Translations under genes and position numbers: made by a program | Shown here: positions 20,496 through 32,800 of the stretch, in pieces | How the letters are laid out: each line of letters opens with the position of its first letter | How positions within the stretch are numbered: position 1 is the first letter of the stretch | NCBI GenBank assembly: GCA_030295235.1 | Contig: AP026131.1 | Coordinates: forward strand, 124,001-188,000 | Origin: Fistulifera solaris | Lineage: Eukaryota; Bacillariophyta; Bacillariophyceae; Naviculales; Stauroneidaceae | Reading direction: 5' to 3' | Length of the DNA: 64,000 nucleotides | Notes under the pieces: model-generated | The model's input: the letters and a program-made list of their open reading frames with translations, nothing else | Told to the model about the DNA's origin: nothing | Database searches by the model: none

Positions 20496-22660
20496 TCATT
20501 GAACAGTAAGCCCTCGTCGTAGCTTGGGTTTTTGTTTGTTAACCAACTGCTTGGCATCTTTTGATGTCTTCGATGTAGGAGTGTTGAAAAGGCGCAATCC
20601 TCCGTAAACAGGTCGCGGAGAATGTAGATCTTCGCTCCGATCGCCCTGGCAGAGCCTACCTGACGCATTCCCACATGATAGAACCTCTCCTGTCTCACTG
20701 ACAAAAACGGAGCAGTCAAATCCTGCAACAGCCTCTATTATCGAATCAGACGCCTTGTCCTTTTGAAGCATATCATTTTCATCCGGCCGCTTAGGAAAAG
20801 ATAACTGGCACGGACTCCATTGGAACAGGTTTGTAGCATCTTCTTGCATTCCAGAGCTCGATATCCTTCCCCACGAGTAGACATTTCCTTTCTTTGTTGT
20901 GGCATGAACGTGATGCGCTCCCACGCTTACTTTGATTAAATGCTCTCTTTCGGAATTCGAAGGGAATGCAATTTCGGTTGGCTGAAACGCCTCTGGGTAA
21001 TCTTTTCCGAGACCGAGCATACCCTCTTCGCTGATACCGAATGAAAAGCACCGCCCATTGGAAGTTGTCACGAACGAGCATGCACGTCCGAGTGCAATCT
21101 GTGCTGGATATTCACCTGCGGCCAACATACTGGATGTCTTGGCATGCTTGTTAGAAGAACGCGACAGGGCTGCGACAAACGATGGGACGGGAACAACTCG
21201 CACTGGGGAAGGCGATGTCGATTCTACACTGTGCTTTCGTTGATCCATCGATGCTTGCAGGATCCCCAACGCACCATGCGTAGCATTTCCCCACGTATAG
21301 AGCTCGACGTCACCGGATTCGCGGCGAACTAATGCAGCCGAGTGCTCCGCCGACGCTTGTATGGAAAATATCCCATGTGGAGGTCCTATGTTGTCTGGAG
21401 AGGTATTGTGTTCTTGCGCAATTTGACATCGCAAGGCAACTCTTCGAGGCAGTATAACGTTCTCCATTTCGTCTTCCGAACCCGATTTGGAAAGTTTGGG
21501 GCTCACCAGACCAATTTTCATGTAGTCATTTCTGCCAAAGCCGTAAAGTTGGTGATGTATCTCTGATTTCGTGGATTCTTTCTCTCGCCGACGCGTTTGC
21601 GTCTTGTTCGGTTGCGATTTGATTAACCGTCTGACTTCCGTGGCAACCACTACGAGTGAATGATTGACACCTGCCGCACACGCAATCGCTTTTCCGCCGT
21701 TTTCCACGAGAGGCGTGACGATGGTAGGTCCATAAATATGTTCGGAAGTGCTCCCTCTGCCTTTTAATCCGATTCCTAATTGACCGTGGGTGTTCTTTCC
21801 GTATGAATAAAGCAAGCCGGCATTTGAAATAAGAAGCACATGTGATCCAAGCGGATTAGCAGAAAGTTGCGTGATTTTGATTTGGGCAAAAGCGGGCGCA
21901 AACGTCGGCACACCCGGTGTATCGATTTGAGTTAGGTCATCCGCACGAGTCGTCTCGTAGTTGTAGCTCGTTATTCTTTTTGTAGCTGATACACTTTCAT
22001 TGCAGTGTCTAGAAATGTCCTTGCCGCTAGCTAATGCCTGCGGCGATGATGGCAGCATATCGTTTCCGCCCTCGGCAAAATGAGAATAATCAAACGACAA
22101 AATAGGAATAATGCCCTCATCATCAAATGCGGATTCATCCAGACGTAAATTTCGAAACGCATGGTTCATATTGGAATCATACAACGTCCTTTTTTCGACA
22201 ATTCTTTCCGGCGAGACGGTATGCTTGCTTTTCCGGACCGCACTATCTGGAAAGACCTTCTTTTCGATACAACGGGTTCGGAATAAGGAGCCACTTGCGC
22301 AGGAGCACCACCCAGTAAACCTCCTCTCGGAATAGCTGTATTCGCATCGTTCCAGGGACTGCATAGCATTGCCGATTCGCCCAAATGGGTCGTCAAATCA
22401 TCACATTGTGCTTCACAACAAAGCATAGCAAGGTCGTCTTGACATTTCGATTCGGGTTCATCGCGAAAAGAAGAGCTCCGACATCGACTGATAAGAACAT
22501 CACCCGCCGAAGAAATCAGTATAGTTTCATTTTGCGACATTGCCACCATCGATGGAGTATAACAAGATAGATGAAGAGGACAACAAGCGGAAGGATATGA
22601 AAAGGTATTTTGCGCGATTTCGTGGCATTTTTCGAGATTGCTTTCGTCAACTTGTGTCAT
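20496..22660 (-). CDS. RCC1-repeat (beta-propeller) protein, one frameshift
   Basis: At least six RCC1-type blades are seen, e.g. GLLYSYGKNTHGQLGIG, HQLYGFGRNDYMKIGL, VELYTWGNATHGALGIL, RCFSFGISEEGMLGLG, GNVYSWGRISSSGM and GEVLSCGNASGRLC, each followed by an (A/V)G..HS-like loop (AAGVNHSLVVV, VGAHHVHATTKK). The N-terminal part begins at 22660 and meets the main frame at the T4 run 22261-22264, where one extra A on the coding strand joins SKK to VFPDSAVRKSK. The partner is unknown: RCC1 folds serve as Ran exchange factors or as general scaffolds, and no other domain is visible. Confidence 0.8.
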
Positions 22661-23128
22661 TCTAGCTCAGCACAGTCCTCTCTTCAGCAGTTGCGTTTAT
22701 AAAACCAGAAGAAACTGGGATGGACGATTAATGCAGGCTTCAGAAGTTACTTCACTCGCTTTGCTGGTTGGCCTACTTGTCGGTTTTATCGCGCAGCGTC
22801 GAATGTGTGTAAAAAAAGTTGGCAAGTTCGCAACCCTTGATCTACATGTCCAATGGCGCGATACGCGAGGCGCGTCAAGTACTCTTCTATGGAATGTAAA
22901 AGTCTCAAGCAACGGAAAAGTCTCGCACCAATGCGGCTTGGTCCCCATGCAACGTTATAGCTTTGTATCAAGGGCTTAAGACATGATAACGGTTTTAACG
23001 GCGATTGGGCTAGACGGTCCATATAGTGACTGACATTGTTTTCCAGTCACGAGACGCCGGATGCTGATGATCGTTCCGTCGCATTTTATTGTGCGCCGCA
23101 TTTATTTTTCTTCAGAGCAAAAAGCACC
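22661..23128. other. Divergent promoter region with a doubtful small frame
   Basis: It separates the RCC1 and RECQ4 genes. A plus-strand frame (22638-22979, 113 codons) with a possible membrane span (LALLVGLLVGFIAQ) overlaps the RCC1 start. Without recognisable homology it is probably not a gene. Confidence 0.35.
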
Positions 23129-26100
23129 ATGGCGCCTATCGTTCAAGCAACTTCAAAAAAGCGGTCTTTGCTTGGCGTTCCCATAGTTGCTGCTCCAACA
23201 GAGACGACACAAAGACTAGCTGACCTGCTTTCCGAGGCGGAAACGAAAACAAAGAAGAGAAAGCCTTCAACTGCAAATACATCAAAATCAACCAATGACA
23301 ACAATTTACAAAGTCATCCTGCTTGGTCTAAATGGTCGCAAAAGACAACTTTGGGACCTTCTAAGTCGCTTCGGTTAGATACGTCTCTCCAGGGACTTGA
23401 GGGGTTGGAAGGAAAACCGGTAAAGTCATTGAAACCTAGAGCGACGGACATCATCAAGTCGACAAAGTCACAACCATCCAAGGCAGCTCTAATAAGCAAA
23501 GTAGATTCACGATACAAGGAAAAAGAAAATGAAAAGAACAAAATGGAAGTTTTAGCTGTAAAGGCGAGTGTAGATGCAGCAATCGAACGTGACAACGTTT
23601 CCCATCGGACAGAAACATGTCATACCCATCCACTCAAACCTATTTCCGCCACTTCAAAAGGAACGGCCAAAGTCAATCTCGCTCTTCGTGCACGATCATC
23701 AGTTTTCAAACGAAAGGAAACAGAGGGAATTCGCGGCCGCTACCTGGAACTGGTCACCAACGATGGCCCGTCAGAGACAATTCCTCAACGCGATCACCCT
23801 GACGAGCATTCACCACCCGTTGACTCGCACCTGTCCAAGAAAACGGACTGCATCGAGAGTCATATTGCATCTCAAAAAGACGATCTCTTGTCAGATCTTT
23901 TCGCTTTGGTCAACAGTGCTGAGAATATCCCACCTCCGTCGACTGTGCGCGAAGTCCACAGCTCCGAGAGGATAATGCCCGCGGCTTGTATGGAAATACC
24001 AAGGCCTAACACAGCTACGGGAAATGAAGCCGCGCAGAAAGCGACTTCCAACGACAACTTTGTGCGTCTGAATTTAAAGAACGGTGCAGGAGCATGTCGA
24101 GGAGCAAGAAACAAAAAGACATTACGAAAAGCCGCCGTCCTTCATCGACAGCGGCTGGAACGGACCAACGCGCCACTCGACCAAAGAGCCCCGCCGGGTG
24201 TCGAGGCTACGGTGATTTGTCAGTCAAGAACAGGCGTCGATCCTTTGGATGATCTGTTGGATGGAACTTACAAAGTGGCTAGCAGCAAAAGCAAACGATC
24301 GCGACGCGGAGACGCGCCCTCTTGTTCCGGTCATCAACAGCCTTGTAAACTGGTCACCGTGAAGAAGAACACTCGTGGAAACAAAGGTAGAAAATTTTAT
24401 GCGTGCTCCTTTCCCCGTGGAGAGCAATGTGATCATTTTGAATGGGCGGATGATACTCAGGAGGTGAGTCGACTTTCGACGGTCAGTTTCATTGTTTGTA
24501 TGCATTCTCTGATGTCGTTTCTTCTTTCAGGCTATTAACGCGGCGCTTCAAAACAACGATTCGACTTCGGGCTTTATCGCGCGGCAGGTTACAGGATACG
24601 TAAATCAAATTCGTTCTCTTACTGTTCCGGAGTTGCGAACTCTGACAGAGAAACACAAGCTCCGGAAGACTGGTAATAAAGCTGAATTGCTGGCGAGACT
24701 TGCGATCTGGGCACACGACGAGATCGCAAAGGAACAGAAGACTGGCAAGAAGCGAATCCAGTCAGCGCGAAAAAGGTAGGAGATTCGTTGCCAAAAGTTA
24801 AAGATCGTGTGCCGAAACAAGACCTTGAAAACGCCGACAGTTCAATCCGTGAAGCTTCCTCAGTGGTTTTGTCGGAAACAGAGGACGAAGACGACAACGA
24901 TGATGAAGACGACGACAGCCTTTCATCGTCTGAGAACGAACTTGAGATTATGAACTATTCGGAGACTTCCCCTGAACGTGGACGTGACTCTGGAGGTGAT
25001 GGCGAACTTCCAACTACTTCCTTGAATCAAGGTAACTGTCGCATTTTGTCGGCTCTTCAAAACACTTTTGGCTTTAATTCCTTTCGAGAAGGCCAAGAGT
25101 GGGCAATCAGGCGCTGCCTTGACCATAAAAGATCATGCTTCGTCGCACCTACTGGCTTCGGCAAATCACTTTGCTACACACTTCCTGCAACTCTGATGGA
25201 TGGCGTTTGCATTGTTGTATCACCGCTGGTATCGCTGATGGAGGATCAACTCCGTCTACTTCCTCCACGTATTCCTGCTGCTACATTATCAGGTTCTTTG
25301 TCCGCTTCGACTATGACGGCTACGGTCGACGATATCCTGCGTGGAAGAATAAAAATAGTGTTTGTGTCGCCAGAGAGGTTGACCAGTCCCTCCTTTCGAC
25401 GAATGTTCTTGCCTACCTGGAATGCGGTGGAAAATCGCTTTGATCGGCGTTTCCCAGATGTTTCCTTACTCTGCGTGGATGAGGCTCATTGCATGAGCCA
25501 GTGGGCGCATAATTTCAGGCCTTCTTATATGCGACTAGCCATGATGTTAGAAATCATACAACCAAAAAGCGTTTTGGCTATGACGGCAACAGCTGGTCCT
25601 CGCGTCGTTGATGATATATGTCGCACGTTAAGCATAACCGCACCAAACGAAGACGAAGGGGTTGATTGCTCGGAGGCGGTTCAAATAATGTCATCTGATC
25701 GAGATAACATAAATGTCCAGAGCATCTTTCTGTCTTCGCAAGAGGAACGATTATCGAAGGTAGGATATTGTTGCAGGATCTATCTGTTTTCTGACATTTC
25801 TTTTCTAACTTTTCGACCGCCCGCAGTTAATCGATATACTTTCGCCAGTTCCTAAATATGAGCAGCGCAAATCGCCTCTTTACGGTCAGCTTGCTAACGG
25901 CAGCGTCATTGTGTATGTATGGCGTCAGCGGGATGCAGAAGCTGTTGCCGAAAGTATAGTTAGCGCAGGCATTGAGGGTGGTGTGGTATTTTATCATGGC
26001 GGTATGAGCTCCGATGCTCGCAGTCGCTCACAAAGCAAGGTAAGCCCAGCGTTTCTGGACAAAACATGTTTTCAGGATTCTAAAATTTATTGACGTGAAG

Positions 26101-27459
26101 TTCATGAGAGGCAAAGCTCGTATTTGTGTCGCAACTATAGCTTTCGGACTGGGTATCAACAAAGCAGATGTGGCTGGTGTCATTCATTTGTACCTTTCTA
26201 GTTCACCAGAGCATTATGTGCAGGAGATCGGACGCGCTGGTCGTGATGGACGCCCAGCGAAAGCGATAGCACTCGTATTGAACGACGAAGTAAGCGTTCG
26301 AAATTCGCTTGCGCACTCAGATCTCATTTCTAGATCGCAGGTACTTGGATTGCTGAAAATTTTGCAATCCCTCGTGTTAGCCGCAATCTCTAAGTTGTCG
26401 AAACCCAGAGACACGCTTAATGTTTCTGTTCCGTTACAGGACACTGTTCTTTCAACTGATGTCAAATCCGAAACTATTGAAACGATACTTTCTCTTTTGG
26501 AGGGACGTGAGAAAGGCCGCCTTCTTTTTGTTCATGGAGTTTTATATGACAAGGCGGTGGTTTCACCGAATCAAATGAACCTGTCGCCCCTAGGTGAAAA
26601 GGAGCCAGTTGTTAGAACACTCCAATCTTGCGCAACATGTCTGGAGTTGCCTGTTATTAGTGCTCAATCGGATTTCACATTACAGTCTATGCCAATGAGT
26701 CTTGATACCTGCAACTCCGGATCTAGTTTTGGCACGTACGCATTTTCGGTTTCGGATTGTAGCAACATGTTGGCAGAGAATGCGGAACCTCGGCACATTT
26801 TTGCAACTTTACGCCGGTTAGAAACCTCGGGTGATATCAAACTGTCTCTAGATACTTCACCGAGAGGACGGGCACTAAGTATCACTGTTACCAAAGAAGG
26901 CATTGCTACTTTTACTGATTTGAAAACGACAGCGATAGAAGATCTTGCAACTGAGCTTTTCAATCAACTTGCCAACACGATCTTTGCAAACGCCAAGAAA
27001 GTTCTCGATATTGACTTTATTCTGCGTGAAGTCAGTAAGAGAGATTCGTCGTCGCATACTGACCAACGCGAGTCATCGAAATCCCCCAGCCTTGAGCGTT
27101 TTCAGGAGCTCGTAAGACAGTATTTCTGTTCATGCGAATCTAGCTCTGTCACCCCATCAGATGGAAGCAGTGCAGCTTGTTTCCTTGGGGTGCCAGCCGC
27201 GAGAACTCTTCAAGAACACTCTGAAATTGTCTACCGCTTCTTGATGGAAATGGAGAGTTCTCGCGGAGAATCCAGACATGTTCAGCTGGGAAACCCTGCA
27301 GCTAAAGATTACACGTTGCTTGCCATTACTAAATTTCTCCACGGTATACCGTCTGCATCATATCGATTGGATAATCTCCGCGCCCATCACCTTTTTGGAC
27401 AACTGCAGCAAACTCACTTTAACCTGCTACTAAATTCATTGCGCGCTTTCTTCTGCTAA
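23129..27459 (+). CDS. RECQ4-type DNA helicase with N-terminal GRF zinc finger and SAP domain
   Basis: Exons 23129-24463, 24531-25759, 25827-26039 and 26101-27459; all introns are GT-AG, phase 0 and 60-67 nt. A break in the A5 run 24770-24774 is repaired by one A; the second part has no ATG of its own, which supports one gene. A long basic N-terminus leads to a GRF zinc finger (CKLVTVKKNTRGNKGRKFYAC then CDHFEWAD, about 24340-24450), then a SAP motif (LTVPELRTLTEKHKL). The helicase core has Walker A APTGFGKSLCY (about 25150), DEAHCMSQW (about 25480), the RECQ4-like AHNFRPSYMRL, the ATIAFGLGINKADV motif and EIGRAGRDGRP. HNFRP is typical of RECQL4 rather than BLM/WRN. Expected role: replication initiation and repair in the nucleus. 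An in-frame ATG at 23036 is an alternative start. Confidence 0.82.
24464..24530 (+). other. Intron in the RECQ4-type gene
   Basis: GTGAGT donor and TTTCAG acceptor, 67 nt, phase 0, joining WADDTQE to AINAALQNN immediately after the GRF finger. Later introns are 25760-25826 and 26040-26100. Confidence 0.8.
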
Positions 27460-27678
27460 CCGCAAAGGTGGATACACGATAACTAGAAAGATTATTTCAA
27501 TAGTACAACCGCAATACATGATAAGTTTAGTATGATTTTAGCGTCATTACTCTGCGATTCCATTGAACCGTACATCACTTTCGAAGGTTTTGACGCCGCG
27601 TGAAATGCCTCGTTTTAGACGAACTTCTCCGTGCCACTATTGATCATAGGGTTCGTCTCTCCAGGAAACGAGCGTATG

Positions 27679-29560
27679 CTAGGGTGCGTCAGGGGCATCC
27701 TGTAGAGCTACCTGTTCTTCGGCCGCCGATGCATCGACAGCGGCATTAAAACGTGCACGAGTTATACGTAAACACCTACACGGACCACTTGACACAAAGG
27801 CATCAAAGTCAGCTTTGTAATTTGGGTTCGTTAGCGCACCGATTCCTAGCACCGACCAAGACCCAAGGTCGGTGCGGAAATTCTTCGCCGACAAACACCG
27901 TAACTTTTCCAGAAAGAAGTAACGTACAAACATCCGTTTCTTCGCCTTTTGTATACAATAAATCGCGAGGCAAAGGTTGTCCAATTTCTCTTACTACCTC
28001 AGGCAATGTGATCACCTGAGACCCTGAAACAAGAAGTTCCGCTTGCCGGTCGCTCAGGAGTTCCCAAGTGCTAAAGTGATTCCGTTGCAAGTGAGCGGTG
28101 ATGGCCCTTGTTTCTTCAACCGATAATCTTTCGTCCAACAATTTGGAGTCCAACAACCGTAAACGTGCCCATTCGAATCCATCCGTACGAGTCACAAGCT
28201 CCGTATGCGTGCCATCTACGAAAGCATCTGTTTCGTCCACGATTTCGTCACCAAGGATCTCTTCGATGATATCCTCCAAAGTAATGATTCCTTTCACCTC
28301 ATAAAACGGATCCTGGTCCCCGTCTTCATTGTTGACATCCCGAACCAACGCCATATGCGAGCGTCCTGTTTTCAGCTCACGCAAAACGTCGCCGAGTTTA
28401 TCATCTGGCCAAACCGTGTTGAGCGAACGTCCGAAAATGTTCACGACATCTGATACCCTCGTATCATCTTCCGGATCCACGAAAATGAGGTCTTTGACCA
28501 AGAGAAGTCCAATGACATTATTCTATGTCACAGTTCAGAAACGCGTTTAGTGGATTGATAATCGCAAGCTCAAACTTAAAATTCAAACCAGCAACGAATG
28601 ACTTACTCGGTTGACTTCGTAGATCGGAATTCGCGAGTAGCCCGTCTTGAATATATTCGAGATAGTTTGAAAATTGAGTTTTTCATCGACCGAAAGCATG
28701 AATGTGTTAGCAATCGGTGTCATAACTTGCTTGACGGGGATGTTTTTGAACAAGAGTGCTCCTGTCATGGTGTTGGCCGTCTCCTTGTCCAGAGCATTTT
28801 CATTGACGTGTATTTCGAGCATTTTTCGAATCTCCGAGCTGCTGTATATCGTGGCCAGCTCAGCGCCTAAAGCAAGATCCAATGACAAGGCCAGGGGTTT
28901 GGTGACGGGGTACATGATGAACATAATGACACGAACGAGAGGTACCGTGAAACTTCCAATTTTGAGTCCGTGTCGACTGCAAATAGCCTGTGGAGCGATT
29001 TCACCAAAGATGACAATGAGAAAGGTCGACGAAATAAATCCTACGATACCTCCTGCTTTGTCTGCCAGCAAGATCGATAAGAGGGTATTCACCGCCACAT
29101 TCCCCAAGAGCAAAGTACACAGTAAAAGGTTCCCATCTTGGCGAACAGGATAAATCTTCTTGGCGTACTCGGCATTTTGTCTGTCTTCTCCTGACATGAC
29201 GATTTCGAGTCCGGTGATATCGAGACTCATTAATCCGAGAGTGAGACCGCTGAAGAGAGCCGACATACTGAGCAACACAACAATGAGAATGATTTGTATC
29301 GCGAGAGGAAGAAAATTCAAAGGATTTCCTGAAGGGCATTCTTGCTGATACTGCTGACAACAGGATTCTGTGCATGTTTCCTCGGTAACTTGTAAAAGAC
29401 GAGTGACTCTTAGATGACGAGATGCAGAAGTTTCCGTTTGATTTGTTCGGCTTCCGAAAAAAGAAACGAGAATTGTGGGCAAGGCCACCGCCAGCAACGT
29501 GACTAACACTAATCGACAATTAATGTCATTTTGCTTTGTGCGCTTTTGCTGTGTCGTCAT
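27679..29560 (-). CDS. CNNM/CorC-type transporter (DUF21, CBS pair)
   Basis: Exons on the minus strand are 29560-28607 and 28523-27679; the 83 nt intron (GTAAGT...TAG) joins IYEVNR to NNVIGLLLVKDL. There is an N-terminal signal/anchor, a short Cys-containing luminal segment, then a DUF21 membrane domain (MSALFSGLTLGLMSLD, NLLLCTLLLGNVAVNTLL, IVIFGEIAPQAICSRHG). A CBS pair follows (KQVMTPIANTFML, then GIITLEDIIEEILGDEIVDE) and a C-terminal part resembling the CNNM cyclic-nucleotide-binding-like fold. Family members move or regulate Mg2+ or other divalent cations. The frame changes near 27880-27895: after VFVGEE the continuing frame is NFRTDLGSWSVLGIGALT, ending at 27679. This break is not a plain A/T run. 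Confidence 0.85.
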
Positions 29561-29896
29561 TCAGAATCAATAAGGAATACTGGAGGAAGTATTGTATCGA
29601 GGGTTTGGTGGTTTTGAGGTGGGAAAGTGTAATTAATGAAGGTCAAAAGATCGCCATGAATGGACGAGGAGGAGATTTTTTGTCAACGACAGAAAAACGA
29701 CGCTATCGCTTATTTTGGGGATGAGTGCGGGAGCGATTGAGTCCAATCCCAAAACCTGAAACCTAATAAGGGTGGGAAAAAGGTCGCCCCCTATCACTGT
29801 CACAGTGGGTTAAAGGATTTAAGATTAGAGAGAGCAGGCAGCTAACACGTAAAACACAAAAGATAGATCACCCCTTCATGGCAACTAACGGTGACA
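29561..29896. other. Intergenic upstream of CNNM gene
   Basis: No gene is supported. It is purine-rich near 29640-29700 and contains GGTGGGAAAAAGGTCGCC at about 29770. No tRNA-like B box was found. Confidence 0.4.
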
Positions 29897-30251
29897 TTAG
29901 ATTGTTGCGGTTTCAGCAGTTTTCTCATCCTTGTCTTCGATTTGTCCGCAGCTGCAAAAGAATGCGGGATCTGTCAATAAGACATTAACACCGAGAGCTT
30001 TTGGATCCGGTTTGGGTTTGCCGTCAAGCGAGCTTCCCAATGTATTGTACGCCATCAAATAACCATTGATTATCGGGAAAAATTTCGATTAAAAAATCGG
30101 GCAAAAACTGGACCGCTTCAGCTCCTGGAAACATTTTCCAGTTTATTTGCCAATCCACTTCTATCGTACAAACCAAGAGTATCGAATCTTGAGATGCGAC
30201 CACCGCAAGATGCTTCTCTTTATCTTCTTCATGCAGTTCAGCCAGACCCAT
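29897..30251 (-). CDS. Small conserved-looking protein with CSCG motif, one frameshift
   Basis: About 118 codons. The first frame starts at ATG 30251 (MGLAELHEEDKEKHLAVVAS). In the A5 run 30078-30082 (T5 on the coding strand) one extra base joins DFLIEIF to FPIINGYLMAYNTLGSSL. The second frame then reads GKPKPDPKALGVNVLLTDPA, then FFCSCGQIEDKD, to a TAA at 29897. Both halves have protein-like composition, which is why I treat them as one gene. I do not recognise the family; the single C-x-C might bind a metal. It could lack an upstream exon. Confidence 0.5.
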
Positions 30252-31160
30252 TAGTAGATTTTATGTCAACAGTCCTTGCTGTCGACGATACTAAGTTACC
30301 TCAAGTATGAAACCCTCTGTTGACTTCCTTCGCAATTCACTTCTCCTAAAATCCTTCCCCACCCCCGTGGAAGTTCACCCGCCTACGGGAAGTAATCGAA
30401 CTCTCATCGACAATATTGTTCATACTGACAACGTTGTTGACAATTCCAAATACTGTAGCTCTTTTGTGAAGACGAGTAGTAACTATTTCGGTGACCGGAA
30501 AATATACGAGCATTTGCATCAAGCAATGCTTTTTTGTGATGTTGTTCCCGTGGGTCTCACGTGTCAAACAGTAATCTGGCTTGCGGTGGATATTAAACAA
30601 TTTGCGGTCAATGTTCATTCTGTAGCGCCTCACCTCTGAGCCAGCTTAAGTCTCAAAATCCATAGTTCTTCGTAGAGTGCTCAACGGCTGCATTTACAAT
30701 CAACAAAAGTTCGACGTGAACTTACGAGGGCATGCTATGAATTCTCTTTGTCTTCTGTCTCGTCATGTGATGCAGAACATTGCGCTTTCTTGTATGTTGT
30801 TTGGCTCCGACTTTTGTGCCGAATATGGAAAGACATTCTCTCTCCTCGAGCGGTTGAAGGAACCATGAAATCACTCGCACTTGTATCACTTGTATTCAAA
30901 CGTCCGTTTAATCAAATGATGCCAGGTAGTAGACGAGAATGATCGCAGCTGCTTTGCATGTGCTCAACGTTCTCGAGCGCAACGAAGTCGCATCGTGGCA
31001 TCGAATTATATCAAAAGAAGCGGTGTTTTCTCCACATCCGACAATGGTCGTGCTCTATCATTTTTTGTGAATACTTACACTTTCAAAGCTTTAGAACATT
31101 GCATTCTGACTCTAGGAAATTAGGAATAATTAAAATATTAGTGAAATTGTGTGTTTGCTG
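30252..31160. other. Intergenic, no convincing gene
   Basis: The longest frame (30307-30639, plus, 110 codons) has no recognisable domain. The region separates the small CSCG protein from the TGS1 upstream repeats. Nothing else is supported. Confidence 0.4.
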
Positions 31161-31164
31161 GATT

Positions 31165-31316
31165 GCTGGACACGTGCAAAAGCACATTCCCAGATTTTCT
31201 GGTGACTTGAAAAAGCACAGCCCCACATTTTCTGGAGACGTCAAGAAAGCACATGCCCACGTTTTCTGGAGACGTAAAAAAGCACACCCCCACATTTTCT
31301 GGACAAGTCAAGAAAG
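31165..31316. repeat. Repeat block B: four 33-34 bp units, same family as block A, inverted
   Basis: Cores (CCCA(G/C)(A/G)TTTTCTGG) start at about 31189, 31222, 31256 and 31289, with spacings of 33, 34 and 33. Read on the minus strand they are CCAGAAAATGTGGG followed by a G/T-rich stretch and an ACGT/AAGT step, the same unit as at 3.0-3.3 kb. The block ends about 100 bases upstream of the TGS1 start codon. Confidence 0.88.
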
Positions 31317-31415
31317 GGCTACCATGAAATCCTCATTTGTTTTTCGACGCAAACAATACACACGTCTTGCAAATAAAGTTATTGCAAATCCATTCATCTG
31401 ATATAATTCACAACT

Positions 31416-32741
31416 ATGGGAAAGCGAAAGCAGAGACGACGGAATCAGCCACCGCAAGGGGCCTCCAAGCGACCGAAATTGCGGAAATACTGGATTGAAG
31501 ATTTCCCCGAGTTGCTACTCGAGACGAGTGATATTTCATTGTTGATTACCAGGATCAATCTTTCTGATGCGCATCATGCTAGGCCTCAAAGTGAAACAGT
31601 CCCTGTAGTAGCATCGGCAGCTGACCCTTCCGTCGAAAGGAATATTGTGCTTACGAAATCGACAACAGACGACCCGGCGTTGAAAATCAAGACATCCGAG
31701 GATATGGTGAATCTGCACTGCGAAGGACAAAACGACTTCATTTTGAACGAGACGACAGGAACGAAATATGGTACTGCTCGTGACAAACAAAGTGACTTGA
31801 GTGCATGCAAGGAAGCTGCAGACGAAAAAATCAGTCCTACTCGAAACGTTATCGTTTCAGTTCAACGAGCCAGCTATGCACCGTTGTGTTTCAAACGCGA
31901 TCCGAAATTCCGTCACAAAAGAACGGGGATTGCGGAGACGGTATAATCAATCCGTATCCGAAAACAGAAGTTCCTGATAAGTTTTGGGCCCAGCGCAAAC
32001 GATTGTTTTCCCGCTTCGCCGAGGGGATTCAGTTGGATCCAGAAAGTTGGTACTCTGTCACACCCGAAGTCATTGCCAATCACATTGCCCAACGAGTGAT
32101 TGAAGCCTCAAAGAAAAAGGAAGGAATGATCCTACTCGAAGCATTTTGCGGCGCTGGAGGGAATGCGATTGCCTTTGCACGACGACCCGAAGTGAGCAAG
32201 GTCATTTGCGTCGATATCAATTTGCAAAGGTTGAAAATGGCGGCTCACAATTGCGGTGTGTACGAAATCCCGAAAGATAAGGTCGTTTTTATTCATGCCG
32301 ATGCCTGCGCTGTCTTGAAGACGCTCGCCTCGGAAAGAAAAAGAAACTGCTGTTGATGAACCGAAAACAGTGATTTCGGGTTATGACTGTGGCTCCGTCT
32401 CCTCGCTGCCGCACGAAATAGACGCCATTTTCTTTTCACCGCCCTGGGGTGGTACGGAGTACGTTAAGCTGGGACCACGACAGTATAGTTTGAGTCACAT
32501 TCAACTAGAGGGGGGCGTTGACGGAGAGGAACTACTGCGACTTGCATCGAAAGCATTTCGCAGCGGCCAAGATACAAACATGGCTATTTTCCTACCGAGA
32601 AATTTGAACGGTTTGAGTTTTGCGCAAAGCGCTTATACTTGCGGCCACAGCGGGACGATTGAGCTAGAGATGGATCTCATCGATTCTAAATTCAAAGCAA
32701 TCACTGCTTACATCTCTAAAAGGTCCGACAATGCAATTTAA
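31416..32741 (+). CDS. TGS1-like trimethylguanosine synthase, two frameshifts
   Basis: The Lys/Arg-rich N-terminus (MGKRKQRRRNQPPQGASKRP) could direct nuclear entry. The methyltransferase domain contains DKFWAQRKRLFSRFAEGI, the SAM-binding motif LLEAFCGAGGNAIAFA, VICVDINLQRLKMA and the catalytic SPPWGGTEYVK, diagnostic of TGS1. The enzyme turns the m7G cap of sn/snoRNAs into the 2,2,7-trimethyl form. Frame changes occur in the A4 run 31917-31920 (one A joins RHK to KNGDCGDGIINPYP) and in an A-rich stretch at about 32332-32345, before VDEPKTVISGYDCG. Both sides of each break are conserved, so this is probably one functional gene. Confidence 0.85.
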
Positions 32742-32800
32742 GTGACACTATTAAATTATCATTCCTTCATGTACAGAGTTATCTGCGTAGAGACAGGCGA

